From assembly GCF_012976305.1 (NCBI RefSeq), contig NZ_JABDSR010000004.1, forward strand, positions 103,201 through 167,200: a stretch of DNA of 64,000 bases. Reading direction: 5' to 3'. The stretch comes from Peptoniphilus faecalis (GTDB taxonomy: Bacteria; Bacillota; Clostridia; Tissierellales; Peptoniphilaceae). Below are positions 19,472 to 29,413 of this stretch, one piece after another. Numbering within the stretch: the stretch's first letter is position 1; each line of letters opens with the position of its first letter. A model generated the notes under the pieces. It was given only the letters and a program-made list of their open reading frames with translations. It was not told where the DNA came from and searched no databases. Both the position numbers and the translations under genes were made by a program.

Positions 19472-21883
19472 ATGAAAAAATATATACCTAGTGAAATAGA
19501 AAAAAAGTGGCAAGACTTTTGGGATGAACACGAGTCCTTTGTATGTGAAAATAATTCCGATAAAGAAAAATTCTATGCACTTGTAGAATTTCCTTATCCG
19601 TCAGGGCAAGGACTTCATGTAGGGCATCCGAGACCTTATACTGCTCTTGATATTGTTTCTAGAATGAAGAGAATGCAGGGATATAATGTACTTTATCCAA
19701 TGGGTTGGGATGCTTTTGGCTTGCCGACTGAAAATTATGCAATAAAAAATAAAATTCATCCAGCAATTGTTACAAAAAACAATATTGAACATTTTAAAAG
19801 ACAATTAAAGTCTATTGGCTTTTCCTTTGATTGGTCGAGAGAAATAAATACAACTGATCCTGAATATTATAAGTGGACACAATGGATCTTTTTACAACTT
19901 TTTAAACATGGACTTGCTTATAAAAAAGAAATGCCAATAAACTGGTGTCCTTCTTGTAAAGTTGGACTTTCTAATGAAGAAGTTGTTGGTGGAAAATGCG
20001 AAAGATGTGGAGAAGTTGTTGTAAGGCGTGTAAAAAGTCAATGGATGTTAAAAATTACTGATTATGCAGATAGACTCATTGAGGATCTTGATGACCTTGA
20101 CTTCATCGAAAGAGTTGTAACACAACAAAAAAACTGGATTGGAAGAAGTGAAGGGGCAAGTATAAAATTTTCTCTTAAGGATTTTGATGAAAAACTTGAA
20201 GTTTTCACTACTAGACCTGATACAATTTACGGAGCAACTTATATGGTAATTGCACCCGAACATCCGCTAATTAAAAATCATTCAGATAAAATTGAAAATT
20301 TAGACGAAATAAATGCTTATAAAGAAGAAGTTGCAAAGAAAAGTGACTTTGAAAGAACTGAACTTGAAAAAGAGAAAACGGGTGTTGAAATTAAGGGAAT
20401 TAAAGCCATTAATCCTCTTACGAATAAAGAAATGCCAATTTGGATTTCAGATTATGTTCTCATGACTTATGGAACTGGAGCAATTATGGCTGTTCCTGCT
20501 CATGATGATCGTGACTACGACTTTGCAAAAAAATTTGGTCTTGAAATAATTCCTGTAATTGAAGGTTCTGACATAAGTGAACATGCAAACACTGAAACTT
20601 CTACTGGAAAAATGATAAACTCAGGTATTTTAAATGGTCTTGAAGTTAAAGAGGCTATTGCCAAGATGATTGATTATCTTGAAGAAAATAATATTGGAGA
20701 TAGAAAGGTCAATTATAAGCTTAGAGACTGGTTGTTCTCAAGACAAAGATATTGGGGAGAGCCAATACCAATAGTTCATTGTGATAAATGTGGTTATGTT
20801 GCTCTTCCTGAAGAAGAACTTCCACTTTTACTTCCAAAAGTTGAAAATTACGAACCAACTGATTCTGGTGAATCACCACTTGCTACGATGACTGATTGGG
20901 TTAATACTACTTGTCCAAAATGCGGAGGACCTGCAAAAAGAGAAACAGATACTATGCCACAGTGGGCTGGATCATCTTGGTATTTCTTGAGATATACCGA
21001 TCCACACAATGACAAAGAGCTTGCAAGTAAGGAAGCGCTTGAATATTGGACTCCAGTAGACTGGTATAATGGTGGTATGGAACATACTACACTTCACTTA
21101 CTTTATTCAAGATTTTGGCATAAATTTTTGTATGATATTGGAGTAGTTCCAACTAAAGAACCATATAAAAAGAGAACCTCCCATGGCATGATTCTAGGCA
21201 ATAACAACGAAAAAATGTCTAAATCAAGAGGAAATGTTGTAAATCCAGATGATATTGTAAGGGATTATGGTGCTGATACACTTAGATGCTATGAAATGTT
21301 TATTGGTGATTTTGAAAAGCCTGTTCCATGGTCAGAAAATGGAGTTAAGGGTTGCAGAAGATTTTTGGAAAGAGTTTGGAATTTACAAAGTATTGTCGTA
21401 GATGGAGAAGATTATAGCGAAGGTTTAGTTTCAGAAATTCACAAAACTATTAAAAAAGTTACAGAAGATTATACAAATCTAAAAGCTAATACTGCAATAG
21501 CACAACTTATGACACTTTCAAATGAGTTTAATTCTGTTGGAAAAATCACAAAAGAAGACTTCAGGACTTATTTAATTTTATTAAATCCTGTTGCTCCACA
21601 TATAACTGAAGAATTGTGGCAAATATGTGATTTAGGCGGAATTTTATCAGAAAAAGATTGGCCTAAATTTAATGAAAAAATAATTATAGATGATGAAATT
21701 GAAATTCCAGTTCAATTTAATGGTAAGGTTAGGTATACTATTAAAATTGAAAGAGATGCATCTGAAAGTAAAGTATTTGAAATAGTAGAGGAGAACGAAC
21801 TTTTTGCTAAAAATACTGAATCAAAGAAAGTTATAAAGAAAATTTATATTTCAAATAAGATAGTAAATATTGTTGTAAAATAA
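19472..21883 (+). CDS. leuS: Leucyl-tRNA synthetase
   Basis: Class Ia synthetase of 803 residues. The HIGH-equivalent [12 protein letters not shown] lies near residue 48 and the [15 protein letters not shown] motif near residue 580. The zinc motif [22 protein letters not shown] is present, as is the CP1 editing domain with [21 protein letters not shown]. The C-terminal anticodon domain is complete. Unlike many Bacillota leuS genes it has no T-box of its own here. Confidence 0.96.
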   Translation: MKKYIPSEIEKKWQDFWDEHESFVCENNSDKEKFYALVEFPYPSGQGLHVGHPRPYTALDIVSRMKRMQGYNVLYPMGWDAFGLPTENYAIKNKIHPAIVTKNNIEHFKRQLKSIGFSFDWSREINTTDPEYYKWTQWIFLQLFKHGLAYKKEMPINWCPSCKVGLSNEEVVGGKCERCGEVVVRRVKSQWMLKITDYADRLIEDLDDLDFIERVVTQQKNWIGRSEGASIKFSLKDFDEKLEVFTTRPDTIYGATYMVIAPEHPLIKNHSDKIENLDEINAYKEEVAKKSDFERTELEKEKTGVEIKGIKAINPLTNKEMPIWISDYVLMTYGTGAIMAVPAHDDRDYDFAKKFGLEIIPVIEGSDISEHANTETSTGKMINSGILNGLEVKEAIAKMIDYLEENNIGDRKVNYKLRDWLFSRQRYWGEPIPIVHCDKCGYVALPEEELPLLLPKVENYEPTDSGESPLATMTDWVNTTCPKCGGPAKRETDTMPQWAGSSWYFLRYTDPHNDKELASKEALEYWTPVDWYNGGMEHTTLHLLYSRFWHKFLYDIGVVPTKEPYKKRTSHGMILGNNNEKMSKSRGNVVNPDDIVRDYGADTLRCYEMFIGDFEKPVPWSENGVKGCRRFLERVWNLQSIVVDGEDYSEGLVSEIHKTIKKVTEDYTNLKANTAIAQLMTLSNEFNSVGKITKEDFRTYLILLNPVAPHITEELWQICDLGGILSEKDWPKFNEKIIIDDEIEIPVQFNGKVRYTIKIERDASESKVFEIVEENELFAKNTESKKVIKKIYISNKIVNIVVK

Positions 21884-21892
21884 AACTGAAAG

Positions 21893-21911
21893 GCACTATA
21901 TAGTGCTTTTT
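21893..21911 (+). terminator. Terminator after leuS
   Basis: Self-complementary GCACTATATAGTGC (21893-21906) followed by five T. Flanking A-rich and T-rich tracts (AAAACT / AGTTTT) extend the pairing. Confidence 0.8.
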
Positions 21912-21931
21912 AGTTTTTATGAGGAGTTTTT

Positions 21932-22807
21932 ATGAATAGCATGACTGGCTACGGCCTTTTTGAGAAGAGAAGTGATGATTTTTGTATCAAAGTGGAGATG
22001 AAATCTGTTAATAATAGATTTCTTGATATTAATGTAAGGATGCCGAGTTCTATTATGTATGCTGAAGAATCTGTTAAATCTTTTATAAAAGATAAAATTA
22101 AAAGAGGTAAAGTTGATGTTTTTATAAATTTTGATTATCTAAACTCTAAAGATGTTAAAATTGATATTGACTATGAGCTTTTAAATAAGTATATTAGTAT
22201 AAGTAAAGATTTACAGAAAAAATTCGGAGTTATAGAAGATCTTTCTTTTTCAAAATTAACTGAAGATTCGAATATTTTTAAACCACAAAAAGCTGAATTT
22301 GATGGCGACTATATTAAAAAAGAGCTACTAGAGGTTGTTGAATTTGCCGCAAAGGATTTTATCGAAGCTAGAAATATTGAAGGTGAAAAAATCAAAAATG
22401 ATTTTCTAGTTAAACTTGAAGAAATTAAAAAATTAACTGATTTTATAGAAAAGAGAGCTCCAATTACTCTTAAAGAAAATGAAAAAAGACTTAGAGATAG
22501 GGTTAGTGAATATCTTGATTCGAATAAAATAGATGAAGATAGAATTTTGACTGAAATTGCGATAATGCTTGACAAGCTTTCCATTGATGAAGAAATCACT
22601 AGATTGAAAATACATATAGACAATTTTAATGATATAATAAATTCAGAGGGAGCTATTGGAAGAAGATTAGATTTTCTTATTCAAGAGATGAATAGGGAAT
22701 CTAATACAATTGCTTCAAAATCTAATGATATCGAAATTATAAGTAAAGTTCTTCTACTTAAATCTGAAATTGAAAAGCTGCGTGAACAAGCACAAAATGT
22801 TGAATAG
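21932..22807 (+). CDS. YicC/YloC-family endoribonuclease
   Basis: Begins with the diagnostic MNSMTGYG. The middle is charged and helical, and it ends with the DUF1732-type C-terminus GRRLDFLIQEMNRESNTIASKSND. Members of this family are endoribonucleases that act on structured RNA. 291 residues, normal length. GAGGAG ribosome-binding site. It heads the conserved yicC-gmk-rpoZ-coaBC-priA string. Confidence 0.92.
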   Translation: MNSMTGYGLFEKRSDDFCIKVEMKSVNNRFLDINVRMPSSIMYAEESVKSFIKDKIKRGKVDVFINFDYLNSKDVKIDIDYELLNKYISISKDLQKKFGVIEDLSFSKLTEDSNIFKPQKAEFDGDYIKKELLEVVEFAAKDFIEARNIEGEKIKNDFLVKLEEIKKLTDFIEKRAPITLKENEKRLRDRVSEYLDSNKIDEDRILTEIAIMLDKLSIDEEITRLKIHIDNFNDIINSEGAIGRRLDFLIQEMNRESNTIASKSNDIEIISKVLLLKSEIEKLREQAQNVE

Positions 22808-22830
22808 TTAATAATTAGGATGGTGATGAT

Positions 22831-23451
22831 TTGGACGGCGGATTTTTATTGGTTTTATCAGGTCCTTCTGGTTCTGGGAAGGGAACTGTAAGCGAGGCTC
22901 TTATGAAAAACAATGACGATATAATTTTTTCTACTTCTGTAACCACGAGAACACCTAGACCAGGCGAAGTTAATGGTGAAAATTATTTTTTTGCTACAAG
23001 AGAAGAATTTGAAAAAATGGTGGACAATGATGAACTTTTAGAACATGCCTTTGTTCATACAAATTATTATGGCACACCAAAAAAGTTTGTTTTTGATGAA
23101 ATTGAAAAGGGCGAAATTGTACTTTTAGAAATTGATGTGCAAGGAGCTTTACAAATTAAAGAAAAATACAAGGAAGCAGTCTTTATTTTTTTAATTCCTC
23201 CAACTATGGATGAACTTAAATCTCGTCTTGTTAAGAGGGATACAGAAACTGAAGATGAAATTGAAACTAGATATAGAAATGCCTTTAAAGAACTGGATTT
23301 TGTTGGTGAATATGATTATTTTGTTATAAATGATGTAATAGATAATGCCGTTAAGGATATCGAAAATATTATTGCTGCAGAAAAGTTAAGAGTAAAAAGA
23401 CATAAAAATATTAAAAAAGAAGTTCAAGCAGAAGAGGAGAGAAATAAATGA
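22831..23451 (+). CDS. gmk: Guanylate kinase
   Basis: Phosphorylates GMP to GDP. P-loop SGPSGSGKGTV at residues 10-20; GMP-binding TRTPRPGEVNGENYFF; DVQGALQIK. 206 residues. The only in-frame start near the Shine-Dalgarno-like AGGATGGTGAT is the TTG at 22831. The stop overlaps the rpoZ start (ATGA). Confidence 0.95.
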   Translation: MDGGFLLVLSGPSGSGKGTVSEALMKNNDDIIFSTSVTTRTPRPGEVNGENYFFATREEFEKMVDNDELLEHAFVHTNYYGTPKKFVFDEIEKGEIVLLEIDVQGALQIKEKYKEAVFIFLIPPTMDELKSRLVKRDTETEDEIETRYRNAFKELDFVGEYDYFVINDVIDNAVKDIENIIAAEKLRVKRHKNIKKEVQAEEERNK

Positions 23452-23750
23452 TAATACCATCTTTTAAAGATTTAAGAGAAGTTGCAAATTCCAGATATGA
23501 ACTTGCAATTTTAGTTTCAAAGAGAGCTAGAAAGATAATTGACGGAAATCCAAAACTTGTTGATACAGAAAGTAAAAAGCCAGTTACAATTGCTTTGGAA
23601 GAAATTATGGCTGGAAAAATTAAATTTGGAGAAAAGTTATCTGACTCTCAATATGAAAAGAAAATTGCAGAAGAAAAAGAAGAATTAATTGAAAAAATTA
23701 AACAAGAAAGAATTGAAAAAATAAACTCTGAAGGATTGGAAGAGGAATAA
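23448..23750 (+). CDS. rpoZ: RNA polymerase omega subunit
   Basis: Small subunit that helps assemble the polymerase. Typical omega motif RYELAILVSKRARKI (residues 17-31) followed by KKPVTIALEEIMAGKI. 100 residues with a Glu/Lys-rich coiled-coil tail. Overlaps gmk by 4 nt. Confidence 0.93.
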   Translation: MIIPSFKDLREVANSRYELAILVSKRARKIIDGNPKLVDTESKKPVTIALEEIMAGKIKFGEKLSDSQYEKKIAEEKEELIEKIKQERIEKINSEGLEEE

Positions 23751-23751
23751 A

Positions 23752-24945
23752 ATGTTAAAGGGCAAAAAAATTCTACTTGGCGTAACAGGTGGAATTGCAT
23801 CTTATAAATCACCTGGAATTTGTAGTTTACTTAGAAAACTAGGGGCAGAAGTAAAGGTTGTAATGACCAAAAATGCAACAGAGTTTGTAACTCCTCTTAC
23901 TTTTCAGACTATGTCAAACAATACAGTACACTGCGAAATGTTTAATCAATTATTTAACATGGATGTGGAGCATATTTCTCTTGCAAAATGGGCAGATATA
24001 ATTGTAATTGCACCAGCAACTGCAAATGTAATTGGAAAATTTGCAAATGGAATAGCAGACGATATGCTTACTACAGTTTTAATGGCATCTAGGTCAAAAA
24101 TAATAATTGCACCGGGAATGAACACTGTAATGTTAGAGTCAGAGGCTAATCAAAAAAATATGGAAACTCTCAGAAAAAGAGGAGTAATTATTTTAGATAC
24201 TAAAGAAGATCTTTTGGCTTGCAATGATTATGGCAGTGGAAAAATGCTTGAACCAAGTGAAATTGTCGACGAAATAGATAGGGCTTTGACAGAAAAAGAC
24301 TTGAAGGGAAAACATGTTGTAATTACGGCTGGACCTACTGTTGAACCAATTGATCCGGTGAGATTTATTTCAAATTATTCTTCAGGGAAAATGGGCTATG
24401 CTTTGGCGGATAATGCAAAAAAAAGAGGAGCAAAGGTAACTCTAATCTCTGGGCCAACTAAAATAGACATTCCAAAAGTCGACAATTTTGTAAGAGTTAA
24501 AACTACACGAGATATGTATGAAATTGTTGGAAAATATTTTGACGATTGCGACATACTTATTAAGGCTGCCGCACCTAGTGATTATAGACCAAAATTTTAT
24601 AGTGAAGAAAAAATTAAAAAGGGCAATGACAGTCAAATGAATTTAATTGAAATGGAAAAAAACCCAGATATTGCTGCTCATTATGGAAGCCTTAAGAAAA
24701 ATCAAATTATTGTTGGCTTTGCAGCTGAGTCAACAAATATTTACGAGTATGCAAAGGAAAAACTCGTAAAAAAGAATTTTGACATGATTGTTGTAAATAA
24801 TATTAAGAAAAAGGGTGCAGGTTTTGGAAGTGACACTAATATAGTTTCTATTATCAGTAAAAGTAAAACTGATGATTTAGAAATTATGAGTAAATCTGAT
24901 CTTGCAAAGGAAATTTTAGATAGAATATTAAAGCTTATGAGCTAG
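23752..24945 (+). CDS. coaBC: Bifunctional phosphopantothenoylcysteine decarboxylase/synthetase CoaBC
   Basis: Catalyses two coenzyme A steps. The N-terminal flavin-dependent CoaC half has the active-site His in VEHISLAKWADIIVIAPATA, then GKFANGIADDML, PGMNTVM and ACNDYGSGKM. The C-terminal CoaB half starts near residue 185 with TAGPTVEPIDPVRFISNYSS and ends with the KKGAGFGSDTN nucleotide region. 397 residues. Its last codons form the left arm of a terminator hairpin. Confidence 0.95.
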   Translation: MLKGKKILLGVTGGIASYKSPGICSLLRKLGAEVKVVMTKNATEFVTPLTFQTMSNNTVHCEMFNQLFNMDVEHISLAKWADIIVIAPATANVIGKFANGIADDMLTTVLMASRSKIIIAPGMNTVMLESEANQKNMETLRKRGVIILDTKEDLLACNDYGSGKMLEPSEIVDEIDRALTEKDLKGKHVVITAGPTVEPIDPVRFISNYSSGKMGYALADNAKKRGAKVTLISGPTKIDIPKVDNFVRVKTTRDMYEIVGKYFDDCDILIKAAAPSDYRPKFYSEEKIKKGNDSQMNLIEMEKNPDIAAHYGSLKKNQIIVGFAAESTNIYEYAKEKLVKKNFDMIVVNNIKKKGAGFGSDTNIVSIISKSKTDDLEIMSKSDLAKEILDRILKLMS

Positions 24946-24962
24946 AGAAATCTAGCTCTTTT
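24939..24962 (+). terminator. Short hairpin overlapping the coaBC stop codon
   Basis: GAGCTAGA / TCTAGCTC with a GAAA tetraloop, then only four T before a G. The stop codon TAG sits in the left arm. Probably a leaky terminator, so priA is likely still partly co-transcribed. Confidence 0.65.
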
Positions 24963-24974
24963 GTAGGTGAAAAA

Positions 24975-27317
24975 GTGTTTGCAGATATTTTTATAGAAAA
25001 TAATTTTCAAAAAATAGATAAACTTTATACATATATCGTAAAAGATGATGTTAAACCAGGTATGCGAGTTCTTGTAAATTTTGGAAATAGCTACCGAGTT
25101 GGTATCGTCCTTTCTTTGCATGCAAATTATTCTGAAAAGTATTTAGATAAATTAAAAGAAATTCATTCGGTACTAGATGACGAGCCAATTATTTCAAGGG
25201 ATTTAATTGAACTTGGACTTTGGATGAAAGATAGGTATTTAATTGGATATTCAAAGGCTTTTTCTCCAATTTTACCTCCTGGAAATTTGCAAAAAATAAA
25301 AAAGAAAATTATTGTAGAAAAATATCCTCATGGAAAGGACCTTGAAAAATTAAATTCTATTGATATAAATAAATATTTTGAAGATTTAAGTGAAACTGAA
25401 AAGAAATTTATAAAAAAATTAAGAGCCAAGGGTTTTATTAAATATATTTACGATTCGCTAGTTATGGTAAAGCCAAAGCTTGTAAATTATCTTAAAGTAT
25501 CAGAAAATTTTGCCCCAAAAAATTTGGAAGGTATAAGTGAAAAACAAGCTCAAGTCTTTAATTTTGTAAAAGAAAAAAAAGATATATCAAGAGTTGATGT
25601 AATGGCTAGTCTTGGAATTTCTTATTCTCCAATAAAAACTTTAATAAAAAAAGATTTAATCTGTGAATATAAAAAGGAAATAAAAAGGGAGCCAGTTGAG
25701 AAAAATTTTGCAACACAAAAGATTTCTTTAAACGAAGAGCAGCAAAAAGCTATAAAAAGTATAATAGAAACTGATAAAGTTGTTTCACTGCTCCATGGGC
25801 TTACGGGAAGTGGGAAGACTGAAGTCTATTTAAATCTTGCATCAAAGGTAATAGAAAAGGGTGGGGAAGTAATAGTTCTAGTGCCAGAAATTGGACTTAC
25901 TCCACAAATGATAGATAGATTTAAGGGAAGATTTGGAGATAAGGTTGCAGTTATTCACTCAAAACTTTCTCAAGGAGAAAGATACGATGAGTATAGAAAA
26001 GTTTTAAATGGAGAAGTAAATATTGTTGTTGGCGTAAGAAGTGCAGTCTTCGTTCCATTTAAAAGTCTAAAAATGATTATAATAGATGAATCTCACGACT
26101 CTTCTTACGAATTTCACGACAACCTAAAGTATGACACTATTGAAGTTGCAATAAATCGAATGAAGCACAGAGGAAAAGTTGTCCTTGGTTCAGCAACGCC
26201 TTCTATTGAAACCTATTTTTATGCAAAGAAAAATTTTTATAATTTATGTGAGTTAAAGAATAGAGCAAAAAAGGGTGCCTATCTTCCAGAAACAAAAGTT
26301 GTGGACATGAGAGATGAATTAATCATGGGAAATATTTCTATTTTTAGCAGAGAACTTAAAAAAGCAATGGAAGAAAAATTAAAAAAGAAGGAACAAATAA
26401 TTTTATTTTTAAATCGTCGTGGTTTTTCTAATTTTATTTCATGCAGATCTTGTGGCGAAGTTATAAAATGTGACGATTGTGATATTTCCATGACTTATCA
26501 TAAGACAAAAAATAGGCTTATTTGTCATTATTGCGGAAGTACAAAACCTCTTCCTAAGGTATGTCCAAGTTGTGGATCAAAATTTATCAAACAATTTGGA
26601 GTTGGAACACAAAAGGTTGAAGAGGAAGTAAAAAAATTGTTTCCTGAGGCACGAGTGCTTAGAATGGATAGAGATACCACTACAAAAAAAGATTCCTTCG
26701 ATAAATTTTATGAAATTGTAAAAAATAGGAAAGCAGATGTAATTATTGGAACGCAAATGGTTTCAAAGGGTTTTGACTTTGAAAATGTTACTTTAGTTGG
26801 AATTGTTGCAGCTGATATGTCTCTTTATGTTTCTGATTACAAGGCAAAGGAAAGAACTTTTCAACTTATCACTCAGGTTTCAGGAAGAGCTGGGCGTGCA
26901 TCGAAAAAAGGTGAGGTAATTATTCAAACATATAGTCCTGATAGCGAGATCATAAAATATTCTGCCACTGGCGATTATGTTGATTTTTACGATTATGAAA
27001 TTGAAGAGAGAAAACTATTTTTATATCCACCTTATACAAAATTAATTGAGATTGAATTTTCTTCCTACGATGAAAAGTTAACTCAAATATGGGCAGAAAG
27101 GTTTTTGCATCAAATGTCTACTGATATAAAAAATGTAGAATTAATGGTAACAAAATTTATTAAGATGCCAAAGATAAAAAATATAAATAGAACTAAATTT
27201 TCAATAAAGGTAAAGCCAAAAAATTTAGTTCTGTTAATAGATGGACTTAAAAGGGTAATTAATAATAGTAAGATAGAAGAAGATAATAAAGTATTTTTAA
27301 ACATAGATTTTAGGTGA
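24975..27317 (+). CDS. priA: Primosomal protein N' (replication restart helicase PriA)
   Basis: 3'-5' helicase that restarts collapsed forks. N-terminal DNA-binding domain, Walker A LTGSGKTEVYL at about residue 276, DEAH-like DESHDSSY, a zinc-binding cluster with CRSCGEVIKCDDCD, CHYCG and CPSCG (about residues 490-538), and GRAGRASKKGEVIIQT. 780 residues. The GTG start at 24975 follows AGGTGA. Confidence 0.95.
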   Translation: MFADIFIENNFQKIDKLYTYIVKDDVKPGMRVLVNFGNSYRVGIVLSLHANYSEKYLDKLKEIHSVLDDEPIISRDLIELGLWMKDRYLIGYSKAFSPILPPGNLQKIKKKIIVEKYPHGKDLEKLNSIDINKYFEDLSETEKKFIKKLRAKGFIKYIYDSLVMVKPKLVNYLKVSENFAPKNLEGISEKQAQVFNFVKEKKDISRVDVMASLGISYSPIKTLIKKDLICEYKKEIKREPVEKNFATQKISLNEEQQKAIKSIIETDKVVSLLHGLTGSGKTEVYLNLASKVIEKGGEVIVLVPEIGLTPQMIDRFKGRFGDKVAVIHSKLSQGERYDEYRKVLNGEVNIVVGVRSAVFVPFKSLKMIIIDESHDSSYEFHDNLKYDTIEVAINRMKHRGKVVLGSATPSIETYFYAKKNFYNLCELKNRAKKGAYLPETKVVDMRDELIMGNISIFSRELKKAMEEKLKKKEQIILFLNRRGFSNFISCRSCGEVIKCDDCDISMTYHKTKNRLICHYCGSTKPLPKVCPSCGSKFIKQFGVGTQKVEEEVKKLFPEARVLRMDRDTTTKKDSFDKFYEIVKNRKADVIIGTQMVSKGFDFENVTLVGIVAADMSLYVSDYKAKERTFQLITQVSGRAGRASKKGEVIIQTYSPDSEIIKYSATGDYVDFYDYEIEERKLFLYPPYTKLIEIEFSSYDEKLTQIWAERFLHQMSTDIKNVELMVTKFIKMPKIKNINRTKFSIKVKPKNLVLLIDGLKRVINNSKIEEDNKVFLNIDFR

Positions 27318-27321
27318 TTAT

Positions 27322-27795
27322 ATGGCAATAAGAAAAATTAGAACGGATGGAGATCCAATACTTAGAAAAAAATCAAAAGTAGTTTCAAATTACAACGACA
27401 GATTAAAAGTTTTAATCGACGATATGTACGAAACCATGGATATAGCTTATGGAGTAGGTCTTGCCGCACCGCAAGTTGGAATTTTAAAAAGAGTTATTGT
27501 AATTGACAATAGAGACGAAGAAGATGGCAATAGATTTTACATGATTAATCCTGAAATTATTGAAAAGGAAGGGGAAGAAGTTTCCTTGGAAGGTTGTCTT
27601 TCAGTTCCTGGCAAACAAGGAAGTGTAAAGAGGGCAAAAGATGTAAAAGTTAGATACAATGATTTATATGGAGAAGAAAAAATTATGGAAGCTGAGGATT
27701 TTTTAGCGAGAATTCTTCAACATGAGATTGACCACTTAGATGGAGTTTTATACACGGACAAGGCAATTGAAATGTTTGAAGCGGAGAGTGAATAG
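27322..27795 (+). CDS. def: Peptide deformylase
   Basis: Removes the formyl group from nascent Met. All three motifs are present: GVGLAAPQVG (motif 1), EGCLSVPG (motif 2) and QHEIDHLDG (motif 3, HExxH at about 134-138). 157 residues. Paired with fmt 2 nt downstream, as is usual. Confidence 0.96.
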   Translation: MAIRKIRTDGDPILRKKSKVVSNYNDRLKVLIDDMYETMDIAYGVGLAAPQVGILKRVIVIDNRDEEDGNRFYMINPEIIEKEGEEVSLEGCLSVPGKQGSVKRAKDVKVRYNDLYGEEKIMEAEDFLARILQHEIDHLDGVLYTDKAIEMFEAESE

Positions 27796-27797
27796 AA

Positions 27798-28724
27798 ATG
27801 AGATTTATTTTTATGGGAACGCCAGATTTTTCAGTTCCTATTTTAGATAAATTAAATAATCTTGGTGAAGTTGCTCTAGTTGTTTCTCAAGAAGATAAGA
27901 GAAAGGGAAGAGGCAAGAAACTAACAAAAACTCCAGTAAAGATTAAGGCTGAAAATTTAGGACTAGAAATTTTTCAACCTGCTGATGTAAATTCAAAGGA
28001 TTCTATAAATAAATTAAAAGAAGTTGATGCTGATATTATTGTAGTTGTTGCCTATGGACAAATATTATCTAGAGAAATAATTGATCTTCCAAAAAAATAT
28101 ATTGTAAATGTTCACGCATCAATCCTTCCAGAGTTAAGGGGAGCTGCCCCAATTAACCGAGCAATTATGGAAGGACACAAAAAAACTGGAGTTAGCCTTA
28201 TGAAAGTAGAAGAAGGTCTTGACTCTGGCGCAGTTTCATCTGTAAAAGAAATTGAAATAAAAAATATGAATGCTGGAGAATTGGAAGATAAACTTTCACT
28301 AATGGGTGCAGATCTTTTGGAAGAATTTATTAATGAAGTTGAAGAAAATAAAGTTAAATTTACTGAACAAGATGATTCAAAAAAAACTTATGCAAATAAA
28401 ATTTTGAAAAAGGATTTGATTTTAGATTTTAAGGACAATTCAAAAAATATTGTAAATAAAATAAAAGGGCTTAGTCCACACTATGGTGCAAAATTTAATT
28501 ATGAGGACAAAGTTTATAAAATTTTTGATGCAGAAGAAATTAAAAGTTCAGCTATTGAAGTTCCAGGAACAATTTTAAATTCAGATGAGAAATTAATTAT
28601 CAAGACAAAGGATGGAGCAATTTCAGTAAAAGTTATACAAGCACCTGGCAAGAAAGCCATGGGAATTGATGATTTCCTCAGAGGAAATAAAATTGAAGAA
28701 AATTATGTGATTGGAGGAAAATGA
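27798..28724 (+). CDS. fmt: Methionyl-tRNA formyltransferase
   Basis: Formylates initiator Met-tRNA using 10-formyl-THF. MGTPDFSVPIL at the start, catalytic region NVHASILPELRGAAPINRAI (about residues 104-123), and the C-terminal OB-like domain with the LSPHYGAKF and GKKAMGIDDFLRG segments. 308 residues. The stop overlaps the next gene by 4 nt. Confidence 0.95.
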   Translation: MRFIFMGTPDFSVPILDKLNNLGEVALVVSQEDKRKGRGKKLTKTPVKIKAENLGLEIFQPADVNSKDSINKLKEVDADIIVVVAYGQILSREIIDLPKKYIVNVHASILPELRGAAPINRAIMEGHKKTGVSLMKVEEGLDSGAVSSVKEIEIKNMNAGELEDKLSLMGADLLEEFINEVEENKVKFTEQDDSKKTYANKILKKDLILDFKDNSKNIVNKIKGLSPHYGAKFNYEDKVYKIFDAEEIKSSAIEVPGTILNSDEKLIIKTKDGAISVKVIQAPGKKAMGIDDFLRGNKIEENYVIGGK

Positions 28725-29413
28725 TGTTTCCATATTTTTATATTTATGATTACAGTTATTTAGTTTATATTTTACCTGGACTTATTTTAGCATTTTACGC
28801 ACAGGCAAAGATAAGTTCTGCTTATGAAAAATATAATAAAATTGGATCTTCCACAAATCTAAGTGGAGTAGAAGTTGCGAGAGAAATTTTAGATAGAAAT
28901 GGACTAAATTACGTAAAAGTAAATTTAGTTGATGGAAAACTTTCGGATCACTATGACCCAAGGGATAAAACTCTAAATCTATCTCGAGATGTTTATTACA
29001 AAAATTCTATTGCATCAGTTTCCATTGCTGCTCACGAAGTAGGCCATGCAATTCAAGATTCAGTTGAATATGTACCTTTAAGAATTAGAGGTGCTTTAGT
29101 TCCTCTTGCAAATTTGGGAACTCAAGTAAGTTTCTTTTTAATAATACTCGGATTTTTCTTTTCAGTTTTTTTTACAAAACTTGGAGTTGCATTATTTTTC
29201 TTTGCAGTTTTATTTCAAATAGTTACGCTTCCTGTGGAGTTTAACGCATCAAATAGAGCAAAAAAAGAACTTGCAAAGGGAATTATAACTGAAGAAGATT
29301 TGACAGGGACTAAGGAAGTTTTAAATGCAGCAGCACTTACTTATGTTGCATCGACAATAGTTGCAATAGGACAATTTTTGAGACTACTTAGCATATTTGG
29401 AAGAAGAGATTAA
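28721..29413 (+). CDS. YugP-type membrane zinc metallopeptidase
   Basis: Neutral zinc metallopeptidase family (YugP). Several hydrophobic segments (about residues 8-24, 125-165, 205-220) surround the catalytic HEVGH at 105-109, with downstream EFNASNRAKKEL typical of the family. 230 residues. The physiological substrate is not known. Located between fmt and rsmB, a common position in Bacillota. Confidence 0.88.
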   Translation: MMFPYFYIYDYSYLVYILPGLILAFYAQAKISSAYEKYNKIGSSTNLSGVEVAREILDRNGLNYVKVNLVDGKLSDHYDPRDKTLNLSRDVYYKNSIASVSIAAHEVGHAIQDSVEYVPLRIRGALVPLANLGTQVSFFLIILGFFFSVFFTKLGVALFFFAVLFQIVTLPVEFNASNRAKKELAKGIITEEDLTGTKEVLNAAALTYVASTIVAIGQFLRLLSIFGRRD